Shown here one piece after another: positions 18,125 through 27,572 of a stretch of DNA of 64,000 bases (position 1 is the first letter of the stretch; each line of letters opens with the position of its first letter). A program made the translations under genes and the position numbers. Below the pieces are notes generated by a model. That model saw only the letters and a program-made list of their open reading frames with translations, ran no database searches and was not told the origin of the DNA. Source of the stretch: Ovoidimarina sp963698645 (lineage in GTDB: Bacteria; Pseudomonadota; Alphaproteobacteria; Rhodobacterales; Rhodobacteraceae); NCBI GenBank assembly GCA_963698645.1, contig CAVORP010000001.1, positions 496,001-560,000 on the forward strand, in the 5' to 3' direction.

Positions 18125-20040
18125 GCAGTGGGTTCGGGCTCCAGCCCGCCGTCTTCGCCGGGCTTCGAACGCGGCTTCGTCTTGGGGATTGCGGTGATCG
18201 AGGCCGGGGTCCCTTTCGGGGTATCATCCTCGTCATCCCCACGGTTCAGCGGCTCGCCCGCGATCACTTTGGCGATCTCGGACCCGGTCAGGGTTTCGTA
18301 TTCCAGAAGCCCCTGAGCCAACCGCTCAAGATCGTCGCGCTTTTCGGTAAGGATGCGTTTCGCGGTCTCATAGCCTTCGTCCACCAGCGACTTGACCTTG
18401 TCGTCAATGATTTTCTGGGTCGCAGCCGAATGGTTCGTGCCGCCGCCATAGGCTCCCAGATAGGACTGCTGTTCATTGGCATAGTCGATATAGCCCAGCT
18501 CTTCGGCATAACCGAATTGGGTGACCATCGCGCGCGCGATCTTCGAGACCTGCTGGATGTCCGACGCCGCGCCGGAGGTGACGTTCTCTTTGCCGAAAAC
18601 AAGCTCTTCGGCAACGCGGCCACCCATCGCCATGGCGATCTTCGACGTGTACTTGCGGTAGCTCACCGAAAGCTGATCCCTCTCGGGGAGAGACAGCACG
18701 AGGCCAAGTGCACGGCCCCGCGGAATGATCGTTGCCTTGTGAATCGGATCATGGTCGGGAACATTGAGGCCCACAATCGCATGTCCTGCCTCATGATAGG
18801 CGGTCAGTTTCTTCTCATCCTCCGACATGACCATGGAGCGTCTTTCGGCACCCATCATGACCTTGTCCTTGGCATTCTCGAAATCTTCCATGGTAACGAA
18901 ACGCCGACCCACTCGGGCCGCCATCAGTGCGGCTTCGTTCACAAGGTTCGCAAGATCGGCACCGGAAAACCCGGGCGTACCGCGCGCGATGATCCGGAGG
19001 TCCACATCGGGGCCCAGCGGTACTTTGCGAGCATGAACGCCAAGGATCTTGTCGCGGCCCTTGATATCGGGGTTGGGTACCTGCACCTGGCGGTCGAACC
19101 GGCCCGGTCGCAGGAGCGCGGGGTCAAGAACGTCGGGACGGTTGGTTGCCGCCACGATGATGATCCCTTCATTCGCTTCGAATCCGTCCATTTCCACCAG
19201 AAGCTGGTTCAGCGTCTGTTCGCGCTCGTCATTGCCGCCGCCATAGCCGACGCCGCGGGAGCGTCCGACCGCATCGATTTCATCGATGAAGACGATACAA
19301 GGTGCGTTTTTCTTGGCCTGCTCGAACATGTCGCGCACGCGGGATGCACCGACACCCACGAACATTTCCACGAAGTCCGAACCCGAGATGGTGAAGAACG
19401 GTACACCGGCCTCGCCTGCAATGGCGCGTGCCAAGAGCGTCTTACCTGTCCCCGGAGGGCCAACCAGAAGCGCACCTTTCGGAATCTTGCCGCCCAGACG
19501 CGAGAATTTCTGGGGATTTCTGAGGAATTCCACGATCTCTTCGAGTTCTTCCTTCGCCTCGTCGATCCCGGCCACGTCATCGAACGTGACCCGCCCATGC
19601 TTCTCGGTCAGGAGCTTTGCCCGGCTCTTCCCAAAGCCCATGGCTCCGCCTCGGCCGCCACCCTGCATCCGGTTCATGAAATAGACCCAGACACCGATCA
19701 GGATGATGAAGGGCAGGAAGGTCATGAGGACAGTGGTGAAGCCAGACTGTTCCTGCGGCCGCGCATTCACCGTCACGCCCTGATCGATCAGACGTTCGGT
19801 GATATCGGCGCCATTCGGGCGGATCGTCACATAATCGTTGCCATCGGCACCACGGAACATGACCCGCTCGCCGTCAAGAGTAACGGACGAGACATCACCC
19901 GCATCAACGGCTTCCACGAAATCCGAGTAGCTGATCGACCGCGACGACATCGTCGACTGGTTGCCCGAAAACAGATTGAAAAGCGCAAGGATCAGCAGAA
20001 ACAAGACGACCCAGAATGCGATGTTGCGCGCGTTACCCAA
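18121..20040 (-). CDS. ftsH: ATP-dependent zinc metalloprotease FtsH
   Basis: Membrane-anchored AAA+ protease that degrades unstable membrane proteins and regulators. The 639-residue chain has two N-terminal membrane segments around a periplasmic domain, Walker A GPPGTGKT near residue 194, Walker B IVFIDEIDAVG, the second region of homology, and the zinc motif HEAGH near residue 416. The start is TTG at 20040, preceded by GGGAGA at 6-7 bases, and MGNARNIAFWVV fits other FtsH N-termini. It follows tilS after 86 bases, the classic tilS-ftsH order. Confidence 0.97.
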   Translation of the reverse strand: MGNARNIAFWVVLFLLILALFNLFSGNQSTMSSRSISYSDFVEAVDAGDVSSVTLDGERVMFRGADGNDYVTIRPNGADITERLIDQGVTVNARPQEQSGFTTVLMTFLPFIILIGVWVYFMNRMQGGGRGGAMGFGKSRAKLLTEKHGRVTFDDVAGIDEAKEELEEIVEFLRNPQKFSRLGGKIPKGALLVGPPGTGKTLLARAIAGEAGVPFFTISGSDFVEMFVGVGASRVRDMFEQAKKNAPCIVFIDEIDAVGRSRGVGYGGGNDEREQTLNQLLVEMDGFEANEGIIIVAATNRPDVLDPALLRPGRFDRQVQVPNPDIKGRDKILGVHARKVPLGPDVDLRIIARGTPGFSGADLANLVNEAALMAARVGRRFVTMEDFENAKDKVMMGAERRSMVMSEDEKKLTAYHEAGHAIVGLNVPDHDPIHKATIIPRGRALGLVLSLPERDQLSVSYRKYTSKIAMAMGGRVAEELVFGKENVTSGAASDIQQVSKIARAMVTQFGYAEELGYIDYANEQQSYLGAYGGGTNHSAATQKIIDDKVKSLVDEGYETAKRILTEKRDDLERLAQGLLEYETLTGSEIAKVIAGEPLNRGDDEDDTPKGTPASITAIPKTKPRSKPGEDGGLEPEPTA

Positions 20041-20126
20041 GATATTCTCCCGCGAAATGGTTAGAGCGGCCGGGACAGCATGACCGACCCTCGCACCGGA
20101 CTAAGATAGCTACAGTTACGATTTGT

Positions 20127-21362
20127 TCAATGTAAGATCAGGAATCCGGCGAAATCATTCGCATGCCTTGTCGTCGCAGTCCAACCGCTCGAATGACCCG
20201 CGAGCGGGGCCGCGACCAGATGAAGCCCGCGCCAGATCGCCGGAGAGGCCAGCAGCGAAATCCGCGGGATCCCGGTCGCGCGCCAATCGGGGCAGTCCTT
20301 AACCGCCTCGCCCAAAGCGCGCACCTCAAGCGCCGGGTCATGGGGACCATCAAGGACCCAGCGCGCATCCCACAGCACATCGGTCGGCCCGGAAAGCCCG
20401 GCAACCGCAGCATGTTCGCGGGTGATCCGCACCGTCATGTCGCTCACCATCACCCGGCATCCATGCAATGTCGTATTCCCACCCTCACGCATCACTCGCA
20501 GCGCCGCATCAACTGCCTGACGCCGCGGCGGGTACTCCGACGAAGAGACCCAGCGCACGCCCTGCGCCACAAGACGGCGACGGAGTTCGGCCGGCTGGGC
20601 CGACAGGGCAGGCCGGTCAAAGATCAAATCACCTGCAATGACTTTCGCAGATCTGGTAACAAAGTTGGCCGCGATGGTGGAAAGTGCGTCCCGCGCCTCG
20701 GCCAGATTGGCGGCAACGGCAGAGAGCGCCTCGGTCGTCACGCCAAGCGGAGCGAGCAGTGCAAGGGCCTCGCGCATGCGAACGCGTTCGAAATCGGTAT
20801 CGTCATTCGAAGGATCATCGACCCAGCGCAGATTCCGCTTTCTCAGGAAAGCACGAAGGTCTTCGCGACTGTGCGACAGCAAGGGTCTCACAAACTGCGC
20901 CCCTCCGCGTGTGAAACGGCTGGCCATCCCCGACAGGCCGTCTACTCCCGCCCCGCGCGCAAGCCGCATCAGCAAGGTTTCCGCCTGGTCGTCCAGAGTG
21001 TGTCCCAGGGCTACAGCATCGAGATCATGCTCGACCGCCCATTCGGAAATGATCGAATAGCGGTTCCGACGCGCCTGATCCTGCAGGTTACCCTTGCCGT
21101 CCCAGCCAGCCCATTGAAGGATCTGATGGGGCACTTCGATGCGGTCGCAAAGACGGGCCACGTGAAGCGCTTCGGAGGCCGCGTCTTTCCGCAATCCATG
21201 GTTTACCGTCACGACGAAAAGCTCAGATCGCCCCCATTCGTGCAAGAGATGGAGCAGGGCGAGACTGTCGGACCCGCCCGACACCGCAACGCCAAGCCGA
21301 CCTGGGGGGCGTTCGCCAAAGACTGTCTCGATCGTTCCCAGAAGCCGGGCTGTCGCGGTCAC
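20127..21362 (-). CDS. tilS: tRNA(Ile)-lysidine synthase TilS
   Basis: Converts C34 of the CAU anticodon tRNA-Ile to lysidine so that it reads AUA. The PP-loop motif SGGSDS is at residues 28-33. GVDGLSGM and the RPLLSHSREDLRAFL helix are typical. Length is 411 residues with an intact frame. Its start overlaps the cpoB stop by 4 bases. It is an essential enzyme and belongs to the tol-pal-cpoB-tilS-ftsH series. Confidence 0.92.
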   Translation of the reverse strand: MTATARLLGTIETVFGERPPGRLGVAVSGGSDSLALLHLLHEWGRSELFVVTVNHGLRKDAASEALHVARLCDRIEVPHQILQWAGWDGKGNLQDQARRNRYSIISEWAVEHDLDAVALGHTLDDQAETLLMRLARGAGVDGLSGMASRFTRGGAQFVRPLLSHSREDLRAFLRKRNLRWVDDPSNDDTDFERVRMREALALLAPLGVTTEALSAVAANLAEARDALSTIAANFVTRSAKVIAGDLIFDRPALSAQPAELRRRLVAQGVRWVSSSEYPPRRQAVDAALRVMREGGNTTLHGCRVMVSDMTVRITREHAAVAGLSGPTDVLWDARWVLDGPHDPALEVRALGEAVKDCPDWRATGIPRISLLASPAIWRGLHLVAAPLAGHSSGWTATTRHANDFAGFLILH

Positions 21363-22174
21363 ACGCAGCCCATGTCGACCCGCGCTGTCTGCGCTTCGAG
21401 CGACGCATCCGATGTCGGGAAGCGCCCGGTGACTTCTCCCAGCATCAGGCAGGCTTCGTCGGCCTGACCGAGCGCATCGAGGGAAAGCCCCAGCTCAAGC
21501 AGCGCTTGCGGCGCAATGGCGCCACCCGGCGCCCCGGAGAACGATTCCAGATAGGCCCTTGCAGCGCCGGAAGTATTTCCAAGCGCGGCGAGTGCCTTGC
21601 CACGCCAGAAATGCGCTTCGGCGGTGAGCGGACCGCCGGTGTAGCTTTCGGTGAAGGTGGCAAACTGGATCACGGCCGATTCATAGCTTCCAGCGTCGTA
21701 GGCCGCCTTGGCCGCATCGAAATCTGCCTGTTCGCCCACCGCAAGTTGCGCGCCCTGCCCTCCGCCCTGCGGCGTGATGACGGCCACGGGTGGGAGCCCG
21801 GCATCACCGCCCAGCGTCGTCGTCTCCCCAAGCTGGCTCAGATCACCACCTTCAAGCTCGACCAAACGAAACTCCAGATCGCCGATCCGGTTGGTTCCAT
21901 CCTGCACGACACGGTTAACCCGGTTCGTCAGTTCCTCGGTGGTCGAGGTCAGCCGTTGCAACTCGGCCTCGATCACGTTCACACGATCAAGCGTTGTTGC
22001 CCCACCCACGGACGTCGAAGGCGCGCCCGTCGTCGACAACTCGCGTTTCAGCTTCTGGATCTCGACATAGAGAACCGTAAGCTCCTGACGGATATCGGCA
22101 AGCGTCTGGGTCCGGTCCTGCGCAAGCGAAGGACCGGCGATCAGAAGCAGGGCGAGAGAGACGATCCGAAGCAT
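21359..22174 (-). CDS. cpoB: Cell division coordinator CpoB (YbgF)
   Basis: Periplasmic TPR protein that links peptidoglycan synthesis with Tol-Pal constriction of the outer membrane. ATG at 22174 gives a signal peptide MLRIVSLALLLIAGPSLAQ; the upstream in-frame ATG at 22201 would overlap pal and spoil the signal. An N-terminal coiled coil (LADIRQELTVLYVEIQKLKR) is followed by TPR repeats (AKAAYDAGSYESAVIQF, AEAHFWRGKALAALG). Length is about 271 residues. It starts 4 bases after the pal stop. Confidence 0.9.
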   Translation of the reverse strand: MLRIVSLALLLIAGPSLAQDRTQTLADIRQELTVLYVEIQKLKRELSTTGAPSTSVGGATTLDRVNVIEAELQRLTSTTEELTNRVNRVVQDGTNRIGDLEFRLVELEGGDLSQLGETTTLGGDAGLPPVAVITPQGGGQGAQLAVGEQADFDAAKAAYDAGSYESAVIQFATFTESYTGGPLTAEAHFWRGKALAALGNTSGAARAYLESFSGAPGGAIAPQALLELGLSLDALGQADEACLMLGEVTGRFPTSDASLEAQTARVDMGCV

Positions 22175-22178
22175 CGGC

Positions 22179-22685
22179 CTAGCTGCCCAGCCCCGCGCCA
22201 AGCACCGTCACCGCACGACGGTTCTGGGCATAGCAGGCCTCATCCGAACAGATTTCAAGAGGGCGCTCCTTGCCATAGGTCACAGTGCGCAACCGGCTGG
22301 ACGCAACCCCTTGCGAGACGAGGAATTCCTGCACCGATGCGGCACGGCGGGCTCCGAGGGCAAGGTTGTATTCCCGCGTTCCGCGTTCGTCCGCATGGCC
22401 CTCGATGATCGCGGTGTAGTCGCCATTGGCCATCAGGAATTGCGCCTGCCCCATCAGGGTGTTCTGCGCTTCGGGGGTCAGGGTCGAGGTGTCGACAACG
22501 AACAAGACCCGGTCGCCGACCGTCTGCTGGAAGTAGGCCACGGATGTGGGATCGGAAATGCTGCCGGAAGTGATGCCGGAACCGGGGCCACCTGCACCAT
22601 CTCCGAACCGGTCTGCTCCGGTCGAGGAACAGGCAGAAAGGGCTGCCGCCGCCAACAGAAGAATTGCCTTCGTCGCATGTCTCAT
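22179..22685 (-). CDS. pal: Peptidoglycan-associated lipoprotein Pal
   Basis: Outer-membrane lipoprotein of the Tol-Pal complex. ATG at 22685 gives MRHATKAILLLAAAALSAC, with lipobox LSAC. The C-terminal OmpA-like domain has IIEGHADERGTREYNLALG, which binds meso-DAP peptidoglycan, and an ALGARRAASV helix. Length is 168 residues. An in-frame ATG further upstream (22781) would place the signal peptide internally and is rejected. Confidence 0.95.
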   Translation of the reverse strand: MRHATKAILLLAAAALSACSSTGADRFGDGAGGPGSGITSGSISDPTSVAYFQQTVGDRVLFVVDTSTLTPEAQNTLMGQAQFLMANGDYTAIIEGHADERGTREYNLALGARRAASVQEFLVSQGVASSRLRTVTYGKERPLEICSDEACYAQNRRAVTVLGAGLGS

Positions 22686-22759
22686 GGAGTGTCCTGTCTT
22701 TTTTGACTGCTCGTTTTGACGCGAGGATACCACCCCGCGAATGATTTGGGAATGCGCCA

Positions 22760-24079
22760 TCACGGTAGCAGCGGAGACCACGCCGGATCAGAGGCCGAGC
22801 CGTCCAGCGGCACCCTGCGCAAGTTGCGTCCCGAGATGTCGACCGAGAACAGAGCCGGTGCGCCCGCCGCCCCCGAGGTTTCGCGGGTGAACATGATGAC
22901 GCGCCCGTTGGGCGACCATGTTGGCCCTTCGTCAAGGAACGAGGCGGTCAGAAGACGCTCTTCGCTCCCATCCGTCCGCATCACTCCGATATGAAACCGA
23001 CCCTCGTTCTGTTTGGTGAAGGCGATGAGATCGCCGCGGGGCGACCAGACCGGCGTACCATAGCGTCCCTGGCCAAAGCTGATCCGCTGGGGGTTCGATC
23101 CGTCGACGCCCATCACGTAGAGCTGCTGCGTGCCGGAGCGGTCGCTTTCGAATACGATGCGACTGCCATCAGGAGAGAAGCTGGGCGCGGTTTCGATTGA
23201 TGGCGTCTGTGTCAGTCGTTGCGGCGCACCGCCGGGCCGCAGGGTATAGATATCGGTATTGCCGCCCTGCGACAGGGAAAAGACCACCGCCTGCCCGTCC
23301 GGGCCGTAGCGCGGCGCAAAGGTCATGGATTCGGCCGGAACGTCCAGCTTCCGGCGTTGGACGGTATTGACGTTCAGCTCATAGATCGCCGGAAATCCGG
23401 TCTCGTAGCTGGTATAAAGAACGCGGTCGCCCGTGGGCGAAAAGCGTGGCGCAAGAACGATTGCCCGGGAATCGGTCAGAAACTGCACATTCGCGCCGTC
23501 ATAGTCGGCAATCGCCACCCGCTTCTGCCGCGCATCCTTGGGACCGGTTTCCTGCACATAGACGATCCGGCTGTCGAAATAGCCGGTCTCGCCGGTAATC
23601 CGGCTATAGACCTGATCCGACACCTTGTGCGCCATACGTCGCCAGTTCGCAGTCTCACCCACGAATTGCAGGCCCTCGCCCAACGGGGCCTCGGAGAACA
23701 CGTCGAACAGCCGGAATTTCACCACAAGGCGATTATCCGATGTCACGTTCACCGATCCGGTGACCAGCGCCTGCGCGTTGATCGCCTTCCAGTCCGGATA
23801 GGGTACCGGTGCATCGAAATTCGACACTTGGCTGATGAAGGCCGAAGCGGGAATCTCTCGGAACAGCCCGGTCCCGGCAAGGTTCTGGCCAATAACGCGT
23901 GCGATGTCCTGGGCATAGCTTCCCGCCGCCCCGGTCTCAGCAAGAAACGGAGAGACGGCAAATGGCAAGGGTTCGATCACACCTTCGGTGATCTCGATCC
24001 TCAGAGGCCCATCCTGGGCCTGAACCTGAAGTGGCAAGAGCCCTGCTAGCAACAGCGCCGCGATACGGAGAATGGTCAT
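22760..24079 (-). CDS. tolB: Tol-Pal system periplasmic protein TolB
   Basis: Periplasmic beta-propeller that binds Pal and TolA. ATG at 24079 gives a signal peptide (MTILRIAALLLAGLLPLQVQA) and a protein of 439 residues. An N-terminal alpha/beta domain is followed by WD40-like TolB repeats such as FSPTGDRVLYTSYETG, FSPDGSRIVFESDRSG and WSPRGDLIAFTKQNEG. Its start overlaps the tolA stop by 4 bases; pal follows after 74 bases. Confidence 0.95.
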   Translation of the reverse strand: MTILRIAALLLAGLLPLQVQAQDGPLRIEITEGVIEPLPFAVSPFLAETGAAGSYAQDIARVIGQNLAGTGLFREIPASAFISQVSNFDAPVPYPDWKAINAQALVTGSVNVTSDNRLVVKFRLFDVFSEAPLGEGLQFVGETANWRRMAHKVSDQVYSRITGETGYFDSRIVYVQETGPKDARQKRVAIADYDGANVQFLTDSRAIVLAPRFSPTGDRVLYTSYETGFPAIYELNVNTVQRRKLDVPAESMTFAPRYGPDGQAVVFSLSQGGNTDIYTLRPGGAPQRLTQTPSIETAPSFSPDGSRIVFESDRSGTQQLYVMGVDGSNPQRISFGQGRYGTPVWSPRGDLIAFTKQNEGRFHIGVMRTDGSEERLLTASFLDEGPTWSPNGRVIMFTRETSGAAGAPALFSVDISGRNLRRVPLDGSASDPAWSPLLP

Positions 24080-25182
24080 TTGAGCCTCATTCCTTCCGGA
24101 TTGAACGTCATTTCGATATTGCGCCACTGAGCGTATTTGTCGATGGGCAGATCATATCCGCTTGCACCGCAGCGGATGATTGCCCGTCTGGCGGCCTCAT
24201 AGGCCTGCCGCGCCCCCGCTTCCGTACCGCCCTCGAACCCGATCATCCGGATCGACCCGGCATCGGGGCGGCCATCCTGCGCCATGGACACCGAAACGGT
24301 CACCGTCGAGCGCAGCGCGTCAGAGGACAGGCTTCCGACATTCCAGCATTGCTGGACCGAAACGCGCAGCGCGTCCTTCTCGCCACGGGTCAGCGGCGGG
24401 CCAGAGGGCGCGGGCGCAGGTGACGGGGGCGCTTCCTGCGGCGGGGCCGCAGATGCAACCGCGTCGGCCACGGCATCCGCCACCGGATTTGCCGCCGGTT
24501 GTTCGGGTTGCGTTTCGGCGACCTGACTGCGTTCGGGGCGCGCGCGTGGACGCGGCGCCGCGCTTGGCGCGAGGCTGGGTCTTTCCGCTTCGGTCACGAT
24601 CTCGGTCGTAGCCTCTTCGGGCGCCGCGGCTTCTTGTTCCGGCGCGGGCGTCTCGGGGCTTTCCTGCGGGGCGGTCTCCGTCACAACCTCGGGGGCCGCT
24701 TCGATCAGGGGTTCGGACGGCGCGGCGGGTTCCGGCGCAACCCGAGGCGCGGGTTGCGGTGTCGTCTCCTCGGGCGCATCGGGCCGGTCGTCGGGGACCG
24801 GCGGCGCATCAACGGGCGGCAGGACATCCGTGACTTCGGCCTCGGGCGCAGGGGCGGGCGCAGGCAGCGGATCCGCAGGCGTATCGTTGGGTTGCGGTGC
24901 TTCAGGCCGAGCGGGATCTGCAGTCTCCGGCGGCGTATCCGGAAGGGCCGCGATCACGGGAGCGGCCTCCGCCGGCACCGGTTGCTCGGGATCGGATGTT
25001 TCACTCGATACCGAGGGGGCCGCATCCGGCCGCATAAGGGCGGCGAACTCCGCCTCGGAAATCACGCTGACATCCGCCACGGTAATCTCCGGCGCGCGCG
25101 AACGCGAAAACAGCCCGCCGAATAGCAGGATGACCAGGAGCGCGATATGCGCGATCCCCGAGATATACGCGCCGGTTGTCAC
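24076..25182 (-). CDS. tolA: TolA-like envelope spanning protein
   Basis: Inner-membrane protein that reaches through the periplasm to TolB-Pal, driven by TolQR. It has one N-terminal membrane segment (ISGIAHIALLVILLFGG), a long middle region (about residues 45-265) rich in Ala, Pro, Glu and Asp, and a C-terminal domain of about 100 residues (GEKDALRVSVQQCWNVG). The middle region is Pro/Glu-rich rather than the Ala/Lys helix of enteric TolA, which is usual in alphaproteobacteria. Length is 368 residues. Confidence 0.88.
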   Translation of the reverse strand: MTTGAYISGIAHIALLVILLFGGLFSRSRAPEITVADVSVISEAEFAALMRPDAAPSVSSETSDPEQPVPAEAAPVIAALPDTPPETADPARPEAPQPNDTPADPLPAPAPAPEAEVTDVLPPVDAPPVPDDRPDAPEETTPQPAPRVAPEPAAPSEPLIEAAPEVVTETAPQESPETPAPEQEAAAPEEATTEIVTEAERPSLAPSAAPRPRARPERSQVAETQPEQPAANPVADAVADAVASAAPPQEAPPSPAPAPSGPPLTRGEKDALRVSVQQCWNVGSLSSDALRSTVTVSVSMAQDGRPDAGSIRMIGFEGGTEAGARQAYEAARRAIIRCGASGYDLPIDKYAQWRNIEMTFNPEGMRLK

Positions 25183-25191
25183 TGCCCGTCC

Positions 25192-25663
25192 TCAGCCGTC
25201 CCGCCCGTCAAGGCGTGGACCGCCCGTGTCCGTCACAAGCCCGATCGACGAAAAACCACCGGCATTGAGCGCCCCCATGACCTGCATCACCCGCTCATAG
25301 GGAATTGCCCCATCGGCACGCAGAAAGATCTTGTCGTCCGACCGCTCTGCCGCAATCGCGCGCAGGCGCGGAATCAGATCCGCTTCGGGGACTTCCGATG
25401 TCTGAATCTGCACCCCGCCATCGGCGGTCATGGTGACGGTCAAGCGGCTCTTCCTGCTCCGACGGCAAGGCCTCGGCTGCGGTCTTGGGCAGTTCGACGG
25501 GAACGCCCACCGTCAGAAGCGGCGCGGCGACCATGAAGATGATCAGAAGCACCAGCATGACATCCACGAAGGGCGTCACGTTGATTTCCGACATCGGGCG
25601 GGCGCGGCCACGCCTGCGGCCACGTCCTCCGCCGCCCTCGCGCTGTACGACCCCGGCCCCCAT
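25192..25663 (-). CDS. tolR: TolR proton-channel subunit (one frameshift)
   Basis: ExbD/TolR-family inner-membrane protein that forms the Tol proton channel with TolQ. The first frame holds MSEINVTPFVDVMLVLLIIF, whose Asp is the channel residue. The second frame holds LTVTMTADGGVQIQ and the C-terminal periplasmic domain ending at 25192. The break is at 25441-25444, CTG read as CTTG on the coding strand. Span is 472 bases, one over a multiple of three; corrected length is 156 residues. Its ATG overlaps the tolQ stop (TGATG). Confidence 0.92.
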
Positions 25664-26361
25664 CAGGACTTGTCCAGCTGGCGCGACAGGATCGTGGCGA
25701 ACTCATCCGCGAAGGCCTCGTAATTCGCGACGATCCGATCACTGTCCGCCGAAAGCTTGTTGTAGAAGACCACGGCCGGGATAGCCGCCAAAAGCCCGAG
25801 ACCCGTTGCCAGAAGTGCCTCTGCAATCCCAGGCGCCACCACTGCAAGGTTCGTGTTCTGCGCCTTCGCGATCTCGATGAAGGCATGCATGATACCCCAA
25901 ACCGTCCCGAAAAGCCCCACGAACGGCGCCGTAGATCCAACGGTCGCCAGAAGCGGCAGGCTCTTCTGAAGCGCTTCGGATTCCTTCGCGATGGCCACAT
26001 CCATCGAACGGTCGATCCGGCTCTGCGCCCCGGCGATCAGGCGACCGTCCTCGCGATGGCTCCGCTGCCACTCGGACATGCCGGAAACGAAGACACGCTC
26101 GGACGCGCCGCGCGGTGTATCCCCGATTTTCTGGTAGAGATCGTCAAGCGGTTCACCCGACCAGAAAACCGCATCGAAGGCGGCCGCCTCGGCGCGAGCT
26201 TTGCGATAGTCGATGAGCTTCTGGATGATCACCGCCCAGGCCCAGAAGGACGCAACGATCAGCACGATCATGACGAGTTTTACGGTTATCGTGGCGCGCA
26301 TGAACAGCGACCACATGGAGAAATCAATCTCCTGCGCGAGTGCGAGGGTTTCGGTTTCCAT
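25663..26361 (-). CDS. tolQ: TolQ proton-channel subunit
   Basis: MotA/TolQ/ExbB-family protein of 232 residues with three membrane segments (near residues 15-40, 135-160 and 170-195), including VGSTAPFVGLFGTVWGIMHA and the pore-lining GLLAAIPAVVFYN. It is the energy-harvesting subunit with TolR. ATG at 26361 gives METETLALAQEIDFSMWSLF, as in other TolQ; the upstream in-frame ATG at 26412 has no similarity. It is first of tolQRAB-pal-cpoB, 137 bases downstream of ybgC. Confidence 0.95.
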   Translation of the reverse strand: METETLALAQEIDFSMWSLFMRATITVKLVMIVLIVASFWAWAVIIQKLIDYRKARAEAAAFDAVFWSGEPLDDLYQKIGDTPRGASERVFVSGMSEWQRSHREDGRLIAGAQSRIDRSMDVAIAKESEALQKSLPLLATVGSTAPFVGLFGTVWGIMHAFIEIAKAQNTNLAVVAPGIAEALLATGLGLLAAIPAVVFYNKLSADSDRIVANYEAFADEFATILSRQLDKS

Positions 26362-26498
26362 TGCCTGCTCTTTTTTTCTGCCGTCTGCGGGTCGTCTCTG
26401 ACGCGACCTCATTTCGACGACATATAGCGGATCACAGGCGTCAAAGCCAACACATACGCGTGTTCAGCGCCTCTGAAGGCGAAAAATTAACGCTGCGT

Positions 26499-26897
26499 TC
26501 AGCCCGTTCCCGCAAATCGCCGGCGAAGTTCCGCCGGAAGTCTCGCCGCCCGGCCATCTCGTGCAAGCGCAACAAGGGTGACGCGCGATGAAAAGAGCAG
26601 TTCATCGCCCCGCATCACGACCTGATCAAGGATGATCCGCGCGCCCGTGACGGCAACAGGACGGGTCACGACCTGAAGCTGATCGTCAAAGAGTGCTGGT
26701 GCAAGATAGTCGGCCTCGACCCGGCGCACCGCGAATACGATCCCCTCTTCGTCTCGCAACCGGGTCTGGTCGATGCCAAGGTCGCGCACGTATTCGCTGC
26801 GCCCCCGTTCGATGAACTTCAGATAATTCGCGTAATAGACAATCCCGGCAAGATCGGTGTCCTCGTAGTAGACCCTTAGGTCGAAGACATGGCTCAT
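26499..26897 (-). CDS. ybgC: Tol-Pal-associated acyl-CoA thioesterase YbgC
   Basis: Hot-dog fold thioesterase of 132 residues. The active-site region is YYEDTDLAGIVYYANYLKF, with the catalytic Asp in the EDTD segment. ATG at 26897 is chosen because the hot-dog domain starts there and the start overlaps the stop of the upstream gene (ATGA). Linkage to tolQ is widely conserved; the physiological acyl-CoA substrate is not settled. Confidence 0.92.
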   Translation of the reverse strand: MSHVFDLRVYYEDTDLAGIVYYANYLKFIERGRSEYVRDLGIDQTRLRDEEGIVFAVRRVEADYLAPALFDDQLQVVTRPVAVTGARIILDQVVMRGDELLFSSRVTLVALARDGRAARLPAELRRRFAGTG

Positions 26898-27526
26898 TGA
26901 ATCCGTCCGATCCGCGCCTCGAGCCGGAGCGCGTGGGCGGCATTCGTTTCCGCGTCGGGAAGAGTGGGGTCGTAGGAGGCGCGGATCAGGTCCGCGATAT
27001 CGGGTCGAAGGATCGTGGCACCAGTATCGATCCGCGCCAGTGGAGAGCAGTTGCGAAACGCCGTGTCCGACCAAAGAAGAACCGATTGCACGACCTGGCC
27101 CAAGGCCAGCGTATCGGCGGAAACGGATGCCAGATGTTTGTCCATCCGAAGGAAGACGAAACAGGCCTTGATGGCCCCGTTTTCGTCAAAGCGGAAGACT
27201 CGATACTGGTTCGCATCGGCCTGTTGCAACCTCTCGACGAGCGGGACGAGATCGGTGATCAGCCGGTCAAGGTTCGGGACCTCCGGCAATTCTCGCCATT
27301 CGCGAAAGAAAAAGAACATCAGGTTTGCCCCGATCTCCGGGTCGGTCTCGGCCATCTTGTGACCAGCCAGCGTCACCACGGCCTCGATCGCGCCCTTGAC
27401 GATCGAAAGAGTGGTATCCTCAACCCCAAAGACGACCGGAACGATCGGGCGCGCCCAGCGCGCAAAAACGAACTGGCCGTCGGAGCGCGTAAAGAGTTCG
27501 GTAATGTCGTCAGCAGTCATTGTCAT
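26894..27526 (-). CDS. Conserved protein between ruvB and ybgC, unknown function
   Basis: A 210-residue soluble protein with no signal peptide or membrane segment. Visible segments are an N-terminal domain beginning DDITELFTRSDGQFVFARWA, a hydrophobic core MFFFFREWRELPEVPNL, and a C-terminal AHALRLEARIG helix. I cannot place it in a named family. It is tightly embedded: 4-base overlap with ybgC and 46 bases after ruvB. The frame is intact and its codon use matches its neighbours, so it is a real gene. Confidence 0.75.
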   Translation of the reverse strand: MTMTADDITELFTRSDGQFVFARWARPIVPVVFGVEDTTLSIVKGAIEAVVTLAGHKMAETDPEIGANLMFFFFREWRELPEVPNLDRLITDLVPLVERLQQADANQYRVFRFDENGAIKACFVFLRMDKHLASVSADTLALGQVVQSVLLWSDTAFRNCSPLARIDTGATILRPDIADLIRASYDPTLPDAETNAAHALRLEARIGRIQ

Positions 27527-27572
27527 CGGCTAGCCTATGGTCCCGGTCGTCTCAAGTCCTGATCCCCCGCTA

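Noticed and set aside
18076..20064. 662-codon open frame opposite ftsH
   Set aside because: It is a GC-rich antisense shadow; the ftsH strand carries all conserved motifs and this frame has Arg/His-rich noncoding composition.
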